A DNA stretch of 64,000 bases from Rhinopomastus cyanomelas (GCA_013400115.1 VXBP01004389.1:62001-126000), one strand, 5' to 3'. Counted from the first letter of the stretch, positions 48,912 to 61,130 are shown. Translations and numbers: made by a program. The notes: generated by a model from the letters alone, not told the origin.

Positions 48912-50940
48912 TTTATTTTTCCTACCATTGTTGTTGAGGGGGAAAAAACAGAACATAACACACAGGAGCTAGCAGGCTGAGGCTGGCTGCGCAGCAGGAG
49001 CGACCACGAATACAATAGCCCTGCTTCCTATCTCGGAGGCGGCTGAGAGCACGGCCTCAGTTCCTGTCTCCGTGGCTGACAATGGATATGGACTACAAAA
49101 ACCCCTCTCAAATCAAGGCTTTTTTCTTCTTTCCCGGGAGGTGACCTCTTCCTTCCCTTCATCCACGGAAGTGGATGCCCTGACAGAGAGGAGTGCACTC
49201 CCAGATCAGCTTCATCCCTTGCTGCTTTGTGGGTTGGACCTTGATTCACCTTCAGAGGTGTGATTCTTCTGCTAGCCCTGTGTGAGACAAGTTACCCGTG
49301 GCCATAGCTCACTGACAATGAAGAGGTTCTCCTACCTCACAGCCTCTCCTCCTTTTTCCTTTCCACAGTGCATCTCCAGCCTCACTCTTGTCCTGGTACA
49401 GGCAGCTGCAATCAAAGCGGCGGCACCTAACACTCGGTACCAAACCTCACTACACCTCTTGCTGTTCCTTGAAGAGACTGAAGCAAGAAGAAAAGTCAGT
49501 CATTCAGGAAATTGCACAAAAAGAAGATTGCTCTTCTACAGATCTGGGGACTAAGCCCTCGGATAACGAGAAGCTCTAGTTTTGATCTCACTTGCATTTC
49601 TTTACTGGAAGAACAGAGCTTTGGGAGCCTGAACCCATCCACCCTTTTCTAAGGAGTGACTGTTCACCCTGAGGCAGTGGGCTACCTCAAAATAACTTGT
49701 CGTTTGCCCAGAAATTAAAGGCAATTTTAGTGTGAGGTACTGGCTGCAGGAGGGAATGAATCGCCTTTAGAAACCTTGCTGGCCCTGCACACAAACAAGC
49801 CAGCTCTTGTTGACCCAGCACAAGGCCGACGAGACTCGAAACACCTCAGACAGTGCCACCTCCTGGGTGAAAGACACTGCCCGGTGTTTAACAGCAGACA
49901 AACCCCACTCTTGGCTTGGAGACACTGCAGACTTGTTTGATGACTGCAGACCCGCTCTGGAAAGTGTCATTTTCAACAGAAACACGATTCACAACCATGG
50001 CCACCTCCTGCTCTTAGCTTCCTGACCTCCCTACCCATCTTCTTCTTTTTCATGACTCTGCTTCTCCAAGTATTTCCAATCAAAGGGAGCCCTGCTGGTT
50101 CAGCTGCATTTACAAAATCCAACACTTTTTTCCCACAAGGAATAAGCAGCCACTTGAGAGGTTTACAAACTTTCCTTTTTTGCAGCTCCTTTCCCCTTCC
50201 CACCTCTGAGCACTGCAGCTCATGGTGGGCATGATAAAACAATAATCATCTGTTTAGACGTAGCCAAACTCACCTGGTAAATCAGAGCTGCTACAAGCTC
50301 CCCACATTTAAAATACCTCTTTACACTGACCCCAAATGTCAAACACATCTCAGCACCCAAAGTGACTCACTTCCAGGATGGTTTTAAGCCGTAAACATCC
50401 CTGCTGCGAGTGTTGTAAGGGATCTGCTCCTTGTTCCAGCTGTTTCTCAAGACTTTAGGGGTCACCTGCCCAGCTTGCCAGCTTGGTGCTGAAAGGGCAG
50501 AGTAAGTCTCAAGCTCTTATGGTTTTCCAAGCCACGTATGGCTGTCACAGCTCCCCAGCCACACCATGTGCCTCTCTGGAACGTTACAGGACTTACAGGC
50601 CAAACGCTTCCCCTGGACCAGATTCCAGGCATCAGCACTGACGGCTACCTCAGCAGAGACAAGGGCTAGCTTGTCCATCTTTGTAGAGGATATTAATACA
50701 CAGAATCACATAAATAGCAAAAAATATATGAAAGAAAATGGTGAAATGCTTCTTAGATCCTTTCTTTATCTGAGTCTCTCCTGCACTGTTTTCATAAACA
50801 AATGGGAAGTCAGAGGCCGCTGACTGAGGGTGGAATGTATTTCTCGTGAAACACTCGTGCACGTCCACGCTGGCACAGAGCTGCTGAGCTCCATGGACAA
50901 CACACAGCTTCTCGAGACATTCTGATACTCCTGGACAAGG
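48912..50940 (-). other. USP18: Possible USP18 3' UTR with AATAAA at 48,912-48,917
   Basis: Below the stop codon at 50,941 the first canonical AATAAA I find on the minus strand is at 48,917-48,912, giving a 3' UTR of about 2 kb. There are no recognisable repeats or exons in between. A non-canonical nearer signal is possible, so this boundary is weak. Confidence 0.35.
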
Positions 50941-53900
50941 CTACTGAGGATGTTTTCTCATGTAACTCAAGAGATAGGCTGTTTGTCCCCTGTAGAAGCA
51001 AAGAAAAAGCAAAACTAGTTGTATGTTTGAAGATCTAGGCTGCAAGTAACATCCCAGGCTTTCCCATGCTCAGCAGTGTTCCTAAGGCAGCCCATACAGC
51101 TGACTCCCTGGCAGCCTTGTCACTTATAGGAGAGATTATCCCATTCCATGGCTCATTTTCTTATGATCCATCAAAGCAAAATGCGTGGAGGACTCCTGAC
51201 TGTATCTAACTTCATTCAAGATGTAGGGCCCAAGTGGCAATCACAAGCAGCAAGCCCACTCCTGCAGCAGCACCACTTGCAATGAACACAGCAGTCCTGC
51301 AGGCTTCCTGTATCCTCACACACAGTCACACTGCAGCAGCCAGAACACAAGGATGCCTCCTCTTCTCCCTTGCATTCCCAGGACATCTCAAGCAACATGC
51401 AGTTCCAACTGTTTGTCTTCCTTCTCTTTGCCACCCTCATTCTAAACACCAGAATGGCATTTGGTAAAAGCAGAGGTATGTTTGCTTACCAGTGGAGGTT
51501 GGAATGTCCATAGGTGCACTTCACATCATCCCATGACACCTTCAGAAGAATAAAACACAAGAGGGGGCTGGTAAAACCTCCTAAAACACATGGTGATGAC
51601 TGCAAGTGGTACCTCCAGGATTATTGCTTTTACCCTACAAAGAACAACAGCTCCTTTGGCTTTCCTGGCAAACAGCTCAGAGTACTCTGCAGTAGAGGAA
51701 TGAGTGCACAAAGCTCTGCAGTTGAGTCATCTTTCCTTCTTCAGCAGTCACTCAGATGGGGTGAAATCTGGACGCGTAGCGACAGGAAGCTACAAAATAA
51801 GTGTGGATTTGTCTGCTCACCTGGCAAACCTCGGAGTCGTTGAAGCAGTACCACTTATGCTCCGTGAGACTTCGAATGTAGGCACAGTAGTGACCACAAC
51901 TGCTTGATCCTGAATGAGCAACAACAGCAAAGAGCTCATAGCTCCAGGCAGCCTGCAAAGAGCCACAAACAGCAATGTTCAGTGCAGCAGTATTCATTTG
52001 CCATTGGCTGGAGAGAAGCAGCAGCTGGGAAAGGAAGAATGCTCGTGTTTTGTAAGGAAAAAGGACAAAGACAAGACATGCTTTGGCAATGCATGAGTGC
52101 AGCCAAGGCCAGTCACATCCTGGGCTGTACCAAAGCCTTTCACACTGTCCTGCACCACAACTTGCCCTGGAGGCTGAACCACAGGACAGAAGTTGCCTCT
52201 AAGATACCGTTTACAACATCTCACTCTGCTAATTGAAATGAACTGGGCTTTCACCCTTTCTTTAGTCTGTTTAGAAATGGAAGAAAAAAATCATGCTAAA
52301 CACTCTCAAAAAAAAAAAAAGAGGATTGTTTGGGGGTTTTTTGTAAAGCCCGAGTTATGTCCTTGTGGCAAAACACCTAGTGATGGTGCCTTTGCTGTAA
52401 GCTAAGCAGAGGAAGTTGAATAATGCCTGAATGAGTTAAAACCATGGGATGTGAGACAATTCCAGGCACAGGGAAAACCTGAAATGTGCATTTGTAAGAC
52501 AAGCGCTTTGAACTGAGGCAGGTACTAGTGTTCTCTTACTTTTTTAGGAAACTTGAGCAGAGGGAAGAAGAAAACCTGCCCTTTTTAAACAAGGCATCTC
52601 ACCTTTTCATCATCATCTGCTTGGCACTGGTTTTCTGTCAGGACCGCATTGAAATCAAGTTCTTGTGGGAAGGACAGACAGTGACTGAGCTTGCAAGCGT
52701 CCGATGAGTCTCCGAAGCAGAAGCGCTTCAGGTGTATAGTCAGGGTCTGTGGCAGATGAACCAGCTTCATGCTCTGTAAAGCAGTAAATAATGCAACTGA
52801 AAACCAAGGGACAAACCCTGGACACGTGGAAGGGAATGAATTGTTGCCACGTCGTGAATGTTGCATGGCGAGTCATAGAATCATCATGGACTGGAAGGGA
52901 CCTCGAAAGATCGTCCAGTCCAATCCTCCCACAACAGCAGGATCACACAGGAACACATCCAGGTGGGTCTTGAACATCTCCAGTGAAGGAGACTCCACAA
53001 CCCCCCTGGGCAGCCTGTTCCAGTGCTCTGTCACCCTCACCATGAAGAAGTCCCTTCTCATATTGATGTGGAACCTCCTATGCTGTCTGCTTTCTTAACC
53101 TGAGATCAATAGCACTCTGCAGGCAAGGAGAAGCACCTTCCTTGTGACACGTGACCACTAGAGTTTGGTGGAGGACACCAAGATGCCAGCTCATTCTTTC
53201 CAGCACTGTCTTTGCTGGTATTAGTGCAGCAGACACTCGGTGGCCATCCTGCCACCAAGACAGTTGGATGCACTGTCAACGGTGAAAATGTTGTAGAAAG
53301 TCCCCTTTAAGCCTTGAGCTGAGGTGGTCTCCCTCACACACCTCTTTATTCCATGCATTTGCCTCTTCATGAAACAGCCAATTCACTGACTGTCAGAGGC
53401 CAATACTGTAAAACACGGGGAGTCCAGTGGAGAGCAGGAAAGAAAGGAAATTAGGCTACACTATCCTACTTTTGTGTTTATGCACAGCTCCATTAACATA
53501 CTTTACCCGTGCAGCTGTGCAGAGGTAGTGCCACAGTGGGAACACAACAAAAAGCAACGGAAGCTTTTTCTCTAGCACAGAAATGCTGCCTCTCTCAGAG
53601 ACTTATTAAAACCCCTGACAGAGCTCAGTTGTCACTGGGCTGTACTTACAGCACGGAACTTCCCAACAGGAAAGATGCGTGTGCTTCATTTCAAGCTGAC
53701 AGTGCTGTACTAACAAACCTTTGAGTTGTTGATCTCTTTCTAAAATAATATGGTTGAGTCCTTTTCCCACCCTTCCCAGTCTTAAAAGGAGTTCTGGGTA
53801 TAAAAGGCACACAGGAAATAATTCTCTGATTACCTGTAGGAAAGGTGTTTTCTTTCCACACTCTTCACAGAAACACATGTTGTGATCGGTCAGCTCTTCT

Positions 53901-56900
53901 GTAGTGAAAAAGGAGTGTAGACAGTCCTCCTAAGAAGACAGAGGAGATGTCTTCCTTCAAGTTTGATCCCTATTTCTGCTTTGGTTCATAGGGCACAAGC
54001 AAACAGCAAAGCTACATTTTATTCAGAGGAGAAAAGACTGCCTAGAGCCTCACAAAAGGCACCCTGTCTTTCCTGCTATCGTGATTACATCCACAAAAAC
54101 AGGTCTTGATGCACTAGTGTCATTTACACCTAGTTCAAAGCCTTCGAGGTTTTCAAGGAGGCTCCTTTAGGATAAATAAGGTTTAATAGTCCAGCAACAC
54201 CTGACAAACACACTATTTGTGGCAGCACTTACCTAGCCACCATCACTGCTAGATCTGGATATCCAACAGCAGAAGTGACTCCACAGTAAACAACACTGGG
54301 CGAATGGAGTGTGCCTGGCCAGGGACTACAAGTTATCTAGGGCGCTTCGCTGGCATCTAAGGTCACACAGCTACACACCACTGTGTTGTGTAAGTTTTTG
54401 AGCCTTGTAGAGTCCTTTGTCAACACCCTTTTTAGAAAGGTGACTCAAGGGTGTCATTTTCTAGTCCCCAAATCAAGCACATTTTTAATGGAATTTAGAA
54501 ACCTTCAAAACAAAGAAATGTGAATGAGAAAAGATCACCCCAAAGTCCCAGACGCCCTGCAAAGATTCTTGCAGACGCTCTAGATGGGTCCCAGGAGAGA
54601 CTCATCTGGAAGGTGAGTGTGAGAAGGCTTCACAGTGAACACAGGGCAATGTTACTCACAAGGAAACTGTGCTGCTGCTGCTGCTGCTGCACTTACCAGA
54701 CTCCTCAGCGCACGAGAACTGGAATCCAGCACTGGCAGTGAAAGGGTTAACACGTTGCTGTTTCTCTTGGTTTCAGAAGAGCATTGCTGACAGGCCACAT
54801 GCTCCTGTACACAGACAGTGTACAAAACCCTCAGCTCTTTAACCTGGAGATGTAAAAAAAGCCAAAACAAGGTTTAAGAAGAACGTAGCTGGGGTTATTT
54901 CCCTCTATGGGGTGGGCAAGCCCCTGTGGACACGTTACTTCATGCAATGGTCCTGCCTTAAGGCTTGAATTCAGATGTGGCATCAACTTGTGTGGAAGGA
55001 GCACTTCCCACCTTATAAAGGAAAACAGCTCCTTCCCTGCCCCATGCCCTAGCAGAGAGAAAAGACACAACCTAAAACAAGACCAGACAGTCAAACATCT
55101 GAAAATCAAGGCCTCCTTGAAATTAAACCTGGCAAGGACTGTCAAGGTCAACAGGAAGGGTTTCTTCAAGTACATCAGAGGCAAAAGGAACACTGGAGAA
55201 AATATGGGCCCACTGCTGAATGAGACAGGTGCCATGGTGACAGAGGAGGCAGAGAAGGTGGAGTTACTGCATGACTGCTTTGCTTCAGTTTTTACTGCTT
55301 AGGCATCAGGAGTCACAGAATTTGGAGGCAACAAAGAAAAGTCTGGTGGAAGGAAGACTTTCCCTTGGTTGAGAAAGATCAAGTTAGAGATCAGTTATGT
55401 AAGCCAGAAATCCACAAGTCCATGGATTCCAATGGGGTGCACTTGTGAGTGCTGATGGAGCTGGAAGAAGTAGTTGCTGGGACAGTCACCATCATCACTG
55501 GAAGTGATCTGGTTTTGGAATGGGCTGCCCACGGAGGTGGTTGAGTCACCATCCCTGGAGGTGTTCAAGGTTAGGCTGGATGAGGTGCTCAGTGGCATGA
55601 TCTAGATGTTAGATGTCAGGATTACTGGGGTTTTTTGGATTTAGGTTGGACTGGATGATCTTTAAGGTCTTTTCCAACCTTATCATTGCTGTGGTACTGT
55701 GATCTCTCCTGTTAGAGCAGAGACCATGGTGTACCCTAAAAGTAGGATGGACAAAAGTGAATTGTGATCCATGAGGCCTATGAAATCAGGATTCCCTCTC
55801 CCATTTGAAAGATATAAGGAAAAATCCAAGGAGGAGATAATTTTAGGAATTTCATTTAGGACAACCGTCTGTGAACAAGCTTAACCTTTAACAAGCAGAA
55901 GATACCACAAAAGAACTTATTGTTGATTTCAGTGATCTTACCAGCTCTGACTTTTTCATTTGCTTCTTTATCAGGTTCCAGAGAGTTAGAAAGAGCTGGG
56001 CAGCATCATGCTGCACAAAAACTGGACAAACAGAAAACACAACCTCAGGCAGCACCAACCACAGATTTACCACAGATGTCCCCCATTAAATCCAGTCCCT
56101 TTCACCATTATTATGCCAGTACAGCAAACCAAATCAAGCTTTAAGCTGTCCTCTCTGCCCTGCACAGACTTTTCCCTCTGGCTAGTATCTGTAGCTGAGT
56201 CTTCTAGCAGCTCAATATTGGACATCAGCGAGGACATCCACCAGAGGCTTTTTCCCCCTCCTTCTTCACAAGTGAGCTGCAGCACCTCACTCACGAGTGG
56301 GAGGCAGCTACAAAGAGCATTACATCATCATGTACCTAATTCCTCACATTTCTGAATCTCTGAATGAGACATCAGAGTCTCTACTACTTGCTAGAGCTTG
56401 CTAATTATCACCCCTGGTCTGCAGAAAGCTGAGCACGAGGCAGCACTGCTTACATTTCACTCTGTTCAGTGAAAGACAGGAAGCAAGGTCTATGGGAAAA
56501 ACAGCCTTCTGCTTGCCACCCTGCATCTTCTCCAGCAGCAAGAGCATTTGGTATGGGACATTCCTCCTCTTCTGCATAGCATGTAGTGGCACTGTGATCC
56601 TATGTAGAGAAGCAACATGAATGGTAATAAAGAGACATTAGACATCGCACCTGAAGCAGCAACGGTCTGTCTCACAGACAGCAGCTCAGGAGGAACCAGA
56701 ATGGGCACGTGTTCAGACAAAGAACATAGGGAAGCAGACATCTGGTCCCTTCCAACCCCTAACATCCTATGATCCTATAATCTGCACTAGGTCATCCCAC
56801 AGTACAGGAAGACAGCTCGAAAGTAAAAGGCCTCAGTTTTAAGCTGCCCTGATCCTGAATACAGGACAAACTAAAAAGGACCTGAAGTACTTTCTGGGCT

Positions 56901-58782
56901 TTAGAAACAACGTTAGTTACGTCCAGTTTCAGAGCTATTCTTGTCTCCCATCTGTTAATGCCTTCGTGCTCAACATTCCCTCAAAATTTCATGAGCATGT
57001 CTATCATGATGCCTGTATTTCAGCTATATGCCAGCTGGAAAAGAAAAGCCCTTTGTCCTCCCTAAATGTATTGCAGTCCACAGGTTTTTAGTCCACTAGC
57101 AATGTCTAGATTATTTAGCTTTTCCCACTTAATACTCTTCTCATCTTTGCACATCTGTAACTTCCTTTCTTCCACTCAGCACTAGTGAGGATGTAAGAAA
57201 TTTGGAGAAAGGACAACTGAATAGGAGTGATCCACTTAGGTAATTAAAGCTTCAATGAACTGAGTAAGCTGAAAACAAATCAAACCAGTTGTTAGTGCAG
57301 TTAGCAGGAAGGCAGAAGACCCAAATCCTCCTCACAAACACAGAGAGCACACAAAGCAAAACAATGTGACACTGTATATTCACTACCAGCACTCTTCTCC
57401 ACCAGGTGCTAGAAGGCCAAACAGGAGCCAGAGGCTACAGCTCACACTCTGTCTACATTTACATGCTTAAACTCACATTAATAGTGGATACAGATACACA
57501 CAACACATTCTTTAATTACAATGGCCTGTATCTGGAATAAAATCACATCCTACTACAGAAAAAACAGATCCAAGTCGTACAGACTCAGCTCAAGGCTGTA
57601 GTTACCAGCGGGGCATCAACACATCAAGCAGAGATGATTAACAAGTCAGAACACTGCAACTTCTACCTTGGCAGGCCATCTGTACATGCCAGACACAACA
57701 CAAGGCAGAGAGCTTGCTGGATGAGCTGAAAGCACCTTGCTGATCCAAGCCACCTAACGTGCATCCCATGAAAAAAAGTAGTGGAGACAAGAAAGCAGCA
57801 ATGGAAGTATCTCAGGTCAGCTGGTACCTTCGAAGTATCGCTGTGAAGTGTGTATTCATGAAGAACACTTGGAGCAGAGAGTTCAGACAGCAGGTCTGTC
57901 CAAGGTTGTACAGTCCAACAGCTCCTGCAGAAAAAAGAAGACGTGAGAAGGTCTGCAGACTGGTACAATAAAAGAAAGTGCAAATCAAATCACAGTTCCT
58001 CCATTTTCAGCCCTCCCACAAAGCACCTAAACAAAAAATAAAATGCAGCAAAACAGAAGTCAGGGGCTGTTGGTAGGAGATTTTGTAGTCAGTCTTTCCC
58101 AAAAAAACCAAAATGATTACTTGGCAGGGCAAAATGAGAATCACCTGTGTATCGGCTCCAGGGGAACCTTATAGCACCCTCCTTGTACCTGAAGGGAGCC
58201 CACAGGAACAGCAGAGAGGGACGTTTTATGAGGCACTCCAGCGACAGGACAAAGGAGAATGGTTTCAAGACAGAGAAGGGTAGATTTACATTAGATTTCA
58301 GGAAGAATTTCCTCACTCTCAGGGTGGTGAGACACTGGAACAGGTTGCCCAGGGAGGCTGTGGATGCCCCCTCCCTGGAAGTGGTCAAGTCCAGGTAGGA
58401 TGGGTCTCTGGTCAACATGTTCTAGTGGGAGGGGTCCCTGCCCATGGCAGGGGAGTATTGGAACTAGATGACACCTGAAGTTCCTTACAAACTAAACCAT
58501 TCTATGATTCCTCAGTGAAGAAGTAAAGAATAGGAGAAAATTAAGCCTAAGGACAGAGAATGGAACAGGAGGCATTAGAAACAGAATGTAAGAGAATATA
58601 GACAAAACATTACCATTTTTCAAGTCTGCCAGACCAAACACTGATGTTAGCTTCTGCTCTTTGGCCTTTGGCTCTTCGGTTTTCTCTTTATCAGTTTGTA
58701 CTTCTGCTTCTGCCTCCATGGTGTCACTTTGTGGCAGCTCTGGTTTGCTGCTTCTTTGTTGACGTCCACTTCTTTGTCCCAT
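50941..58782 (-). CDS. USP18: Ubiquitin-specific peptidase 18 (ISG15 protease, interferon feedback inhibitor), ten coding exons
   Basis: Exons in reading order are 58782-58614, 57924-57828, 56599-56454, 56021-55942, 54843-54697, 53929-53834, 52773-52603, 51952-51821, 51539-51490 and 50989-50941. They give 378 aa; human has 372. USP18 removes ISG15 from conjugates and, independently, blocks type I interferon signalling at IFNAR2 with STAT2. The Cys box GQTCCLN has the nucleophile at about Cys68. The QMLLLLEKMQ and FVQHDAAQL segments are typical of USP18. Zinc-type pairs CQQC and CEEC sit at about 182-185 and 234-237. The His box GHYC is at about His323, and CFNDS carries the third catalytic residue at about 340-341. 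The protein ends WGQTAYLLSYMRKHPQ. Start choice: ATG at 58,782 is the first in the exon but has a weak context; ATG at 58,719 (residue 22) has a strong one. All junctions are GT/AG. Confidence 0.95.
52085..52200 (+). mobile_element. Possible CR1 reverse-transcriptase remnant in USP18 intron
   Basis: The plus strand reads TKAFHTVLHHNLPWRL, resembling the CR1 block SKAFDTVSHNILL. It is short and isolated, in the intron between USP18 exons 51821-51952 and 52603-52773. Confidence 0.4.
52867..53110 (-). mobile_element. CR1 LINE 3' fragment in USP18 intron
   Basis: The plus strand reads AGAATCATCATGGACTGGAA, GGGACCTCGAAAGATCGTCC, ACAACCCCCCTGGGCAGCCT and CACCATGAAGAAGTCCCTTC, the reverse complement of a well-preserved CR1 3' region. 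It is in the same orientation as USP18. Confidence 0.93.
54670..54690. repeat. (TGC)7 repeat directly after a USP18 donor site
   Basis: On the USP18 strand seven GCA triplets follow immediately after the intron's GTAAGT (54,696-54,691). The repeat is intronic. Read-through would add a polyalanine run and then a stop. Confidence 0.95.
55060..55702 (+). mobile_element. Internally deleted CR1 LINE with ORF2 fragment, in USP18 intron
   Basis: From about 55,060 the plus strand encodes a CR1 ORF2 linker: RKGFFKYIRGKRNTGENMG, PLLNETGAMVTEEAEKVELL, then CFASVFTA and a stop. After it comes a degraded KIHKSMDSNGVH block, equivalent to the CR1 HKSMGPDGIHPR that opens the reverse-transcriptase domain. 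At about 55,490 the sequence jumps directly to the CR1 3' region (GGGCTGCCCACGGAGGTGG through TTTTCCAACCTTATCATTGC). Most of the reverse transcriptase is gone, so it is inactive. It lies antisense within USP18. Confidence 0.85.
56742..56785 (+). mobile_element. CR1 3' tail remnant
   Basis: GGTCCCTTCCAACCCCTAAC, then ATCCTATGATCCTATAATC, is the last part of a CR1 3' terminus in plus orientation, within a USP18 intron. Confidence 0.65.
58140..58508 (+). mobile_element. CR1 LINE 3' fragment in USP18 intron
   Basis: The plus strand carries TTTCAGGAAGAATTTCCTCA, ACACTGGAACAGGTTGCCCA and GGGAGGGGTCCCTGCCCATG, ending AAACCATTCTATGATTC. The open frame through it (LRVVRHWNRLPREAV..) is the usual CR1 3'-UTR frame. 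It ends about 100 bases before the donor of the USP18 start exon. Confidence 0.92.
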
Positions 58783-58806
58783 TGGCAATGCTGTACAAAG
58801 ATGGGG
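58614..58806 (-). other. USP18: USP18 exon carrying the start codon
   Basis: Minus-strand acceptor TTTCTGCAG ends at 58,807 and the donor GTAATG starts at 58,613. The exon carries 24 bases of leader, then ATG at 58,782 (context CCAATGG) and a second in-frame ATG at 58,719 (context ACCATGG). The N-terminal region is Glu/Lys-rich and low-complexity, matching the divergent N-terminus of other USP18 proteins. Confidence 0.85.
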
Positions 58807-58948
58807 CTGCAGAAAGGCACAGAAAAGATCAGAAAGGGGAGCACCTGAAACTGTAAGATTTGTATTTGATATTTGCATTAATAAAACACTGGAATGTCAA
58901 TAAAATTAATGCAATTATGGTGAAGAAAGTTGGTATATTTGAATTAAC

Positions 58949-58982
58949 ACACATATGTAGGTGCATATGTAGGTACATATGG
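58949..58982. repeat. Short tandem 12-mer next to a CR1 insertion
   Basis: CATATGTAGGTG, CATATGTAGGTA and CATATGGGGA follow each other. A GATGTAGGTGTG remnant appears again just after the CR1 that follows (about 59,150), so the CR1 may have inserted within this small array. Confidence 0.6.
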
Positions 58983-59152
58983 GGAGGCCTGTGGATGTGG
59001 TCTATCTGGACTTCAGCAGGAAGTCCTGTTCAAGGCAGGATTGGACGTGGCACTTGGTGCCATGGTCTAGCCTTGAGCACTGTGGTGACAGGTTGGACTT
59101 GATGATCTATGAGGTCTCTTCCAACCTTGGTAATACTGTGATACTGTGATGT
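58983..59152 (+). mobile_element. CR1 LINE 3' fragment
   Basis: GGTTGGACTTGATGATCTAT, GAGGTCTCTTCCAACCTTGG and a doubled ACTGTGAT terminus identify a CR1 3' end, in plus orientation, within USP18 intron 1. Upstream it has TCTATCTGGACTTCAGCAGG, a piece of the CR1 reverse-transcriptase region, implying internal deletion. Confidence 0.85.
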
Positions 59153-59304
59153 AGGTGTGTGGCTCATTTGCAAGGTAACAGGCATTGAGCTTGACAGCAA
59201 TTGCATATCCTGTCTTCCTTTGGTGGCTAAATAAATAAGTGAACCTTCAGCTCCATGGAAACAGCTGCACCCAGCCAGGGAACTTCCAGTTCAAGAAGAT
59301 TTAG

Positions 59305-59398
59305 CAGAATCAATTTGGTTAGAAGAGACCTTTAAGCTCATCAAGTTCAACCCTCATGATTACAATTGGCACAAGTCCTCTCTCCAGTAAAAAGTAAT
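59305..59398 (-). mobile_element. CR1 3' fragment, antisense
   Basis: AGAATCAATTTGGTTAGAAG, AGACCTTTAAGCTCATCAAG, TTCAACCCTC is the reverse complement of a CR1 tail. It lies in USP18 intron 1. Confidence 0.75.
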
Positions 59399-59399
59399 G

Positions 59400-61130
59400 C
59401 TTTATCACCCACAGTACTCCAAGTACTCAAAAGGGCAAATTTCACCTTCTCTAGACTTCAAGCTGATTCCACTTCTCATGTGCAGTACGTGCACTGTTGA
59501 CTCTCACAAAAAGAAGGCAAAAGAAAACAAAGAAAGAAAGAGAGAGGACCCAACCGGGGAGGTCTGCTCTTTGGGACAGGCAGGACAAGCTCCAATTGAG
59601 AACATTCCCCACCACCCATGAGCTGCGGGGAGGGGTGACATTAATCATTTACCTACAGATTTTCTCAGGAACCTGTAACACACACCCAGCACCTCAGGAC
59701 TGCCCACAGGGTGCAGGCAATGAGGAAACTGAGAAGGATGAACAGGAGGAGATAGCTTAAATCAGTAGGAAATGATTAAGAGTTTGAGGCCAGGGATTAT
59801 CAGAACTACCGAGTTCTGCAGCTGAGAGGAAGGTAAAAGCCTCACAGCAGGCTGAGCACTGCCAGGGTCCCCAAACACACAAAGCACAGACACAACAGGC
59901 ACAACTGACCAAGGGCATCACAGTAAAATACAGATTACACAGCATCCACAAGCATTAAAAAAGCCTCAAGAAACTTAATCCGTGACTCTGTGATAAGCAG
60001 TTGTTTGTTTTCTGTCCTGGGCTCTCTTCCTTGTTTTCACTTGCCTTGGGGACAGCTCTGGTGTGGCACTTTGGACAGTAAAGGCGTTTAAGCACGTAAG
60101 CCTCAGTTTCCTTTCCTGACCCTTCAAGTGACTACAGGCAAAGTAACTGCTCAAGCAAGAAAACCATTACAAAGGCTTGACCTTCAAAGGCAGTATGGAG
60201 CTTTAAATTAAATACAAGTCGTTCTTAAGGCACCAAATCAAAGCACAAATAGACAAGCAAGACAACGCAAACAAATGTTTGAATGCAATTACACAACACA
60301 TGAAACTTTCTAAAAGCCCACCTACAACAGGGAGGCAGAATCAGAAGAAAGGATAGGTTTAGGATTCATGTTGGGCAGGGGAAGGAAACACACAGAACAA
60401 ATGCTCGGAAAGTATTATTTTATTAGTATTAAACAGGGCATAAAAATGACACTAAGGCCAGGTGCTGAAAGGATGAAGAAAAGCTCACAAGAAAGGGAAA
60501 TAAACAAAAAATGCTGGTTCTGCCTTTCACAGAAAGAAAACCCTTACCTTAAATGCATGTTATACTTCAGTTTAACTGTGCCTAGTAAAGCTAAATAATT
60601 AGAGTTTCTGAAGAATCAGGGAAACTAGAATTGGATATTTTTCCCCCCAATTATTACCTTTACGCTTAAGCGTACTTTTTCTAGCTGTACTTTTGACTTT
60701 TTACTTTTAGAGATTACTTTTGATATTGCCAATTTTACTGAGGAGTTTTACTTGGGGAAAAAAACCCCAAACAAACCAAAAAACATTAAATCAACCAACC
60801 TCAAAAAACCCCAAATAAATTCAGCCATTCAGAAAGAGATGCAAGAGTACTAGTATTTTTTATCTGAGCCTGGTGATTTGAACAGTTACGCAAAAAAAGA
60901 TCAATTCTGCCTTGGCAGAACACCCTGAACTCATCATGTTTTTAATTTAATGAGCACTCAGGTTTTTGAAAGCCCAGCTGTTGTAGAGGGAGCTACATCT
61001 TTGCTCGCATCGTGAGTGTCGCCGAGTTTAGCTGATGTAGCATCGGGCATAATGTAAGGAACGCTAACAGCCAGTGGGGATCCAAAGGAGACAGAAAGAA
61101 GGGGAAATGCACAGCACAGGCAGCTGAACA
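59400..61130. other. USP18 intron 1, unannotated part
   Basis: This intronic sequence has no supported exon. A-rich and T-rich patches occur around 60,650-60,870. Nothing else is recognisable. Confidence 0.6.

Noticed and set aside
43650..50900. A possible third AKR1B copy or AKR1B pseudo-exons
   Set aside because: The conserved exon sequences (TGTCATCC..TACCT, GATTCCCAAGTCTGTCAC, CAGCCAGGCACAACAAAACC) occur only in the two annotated genes.
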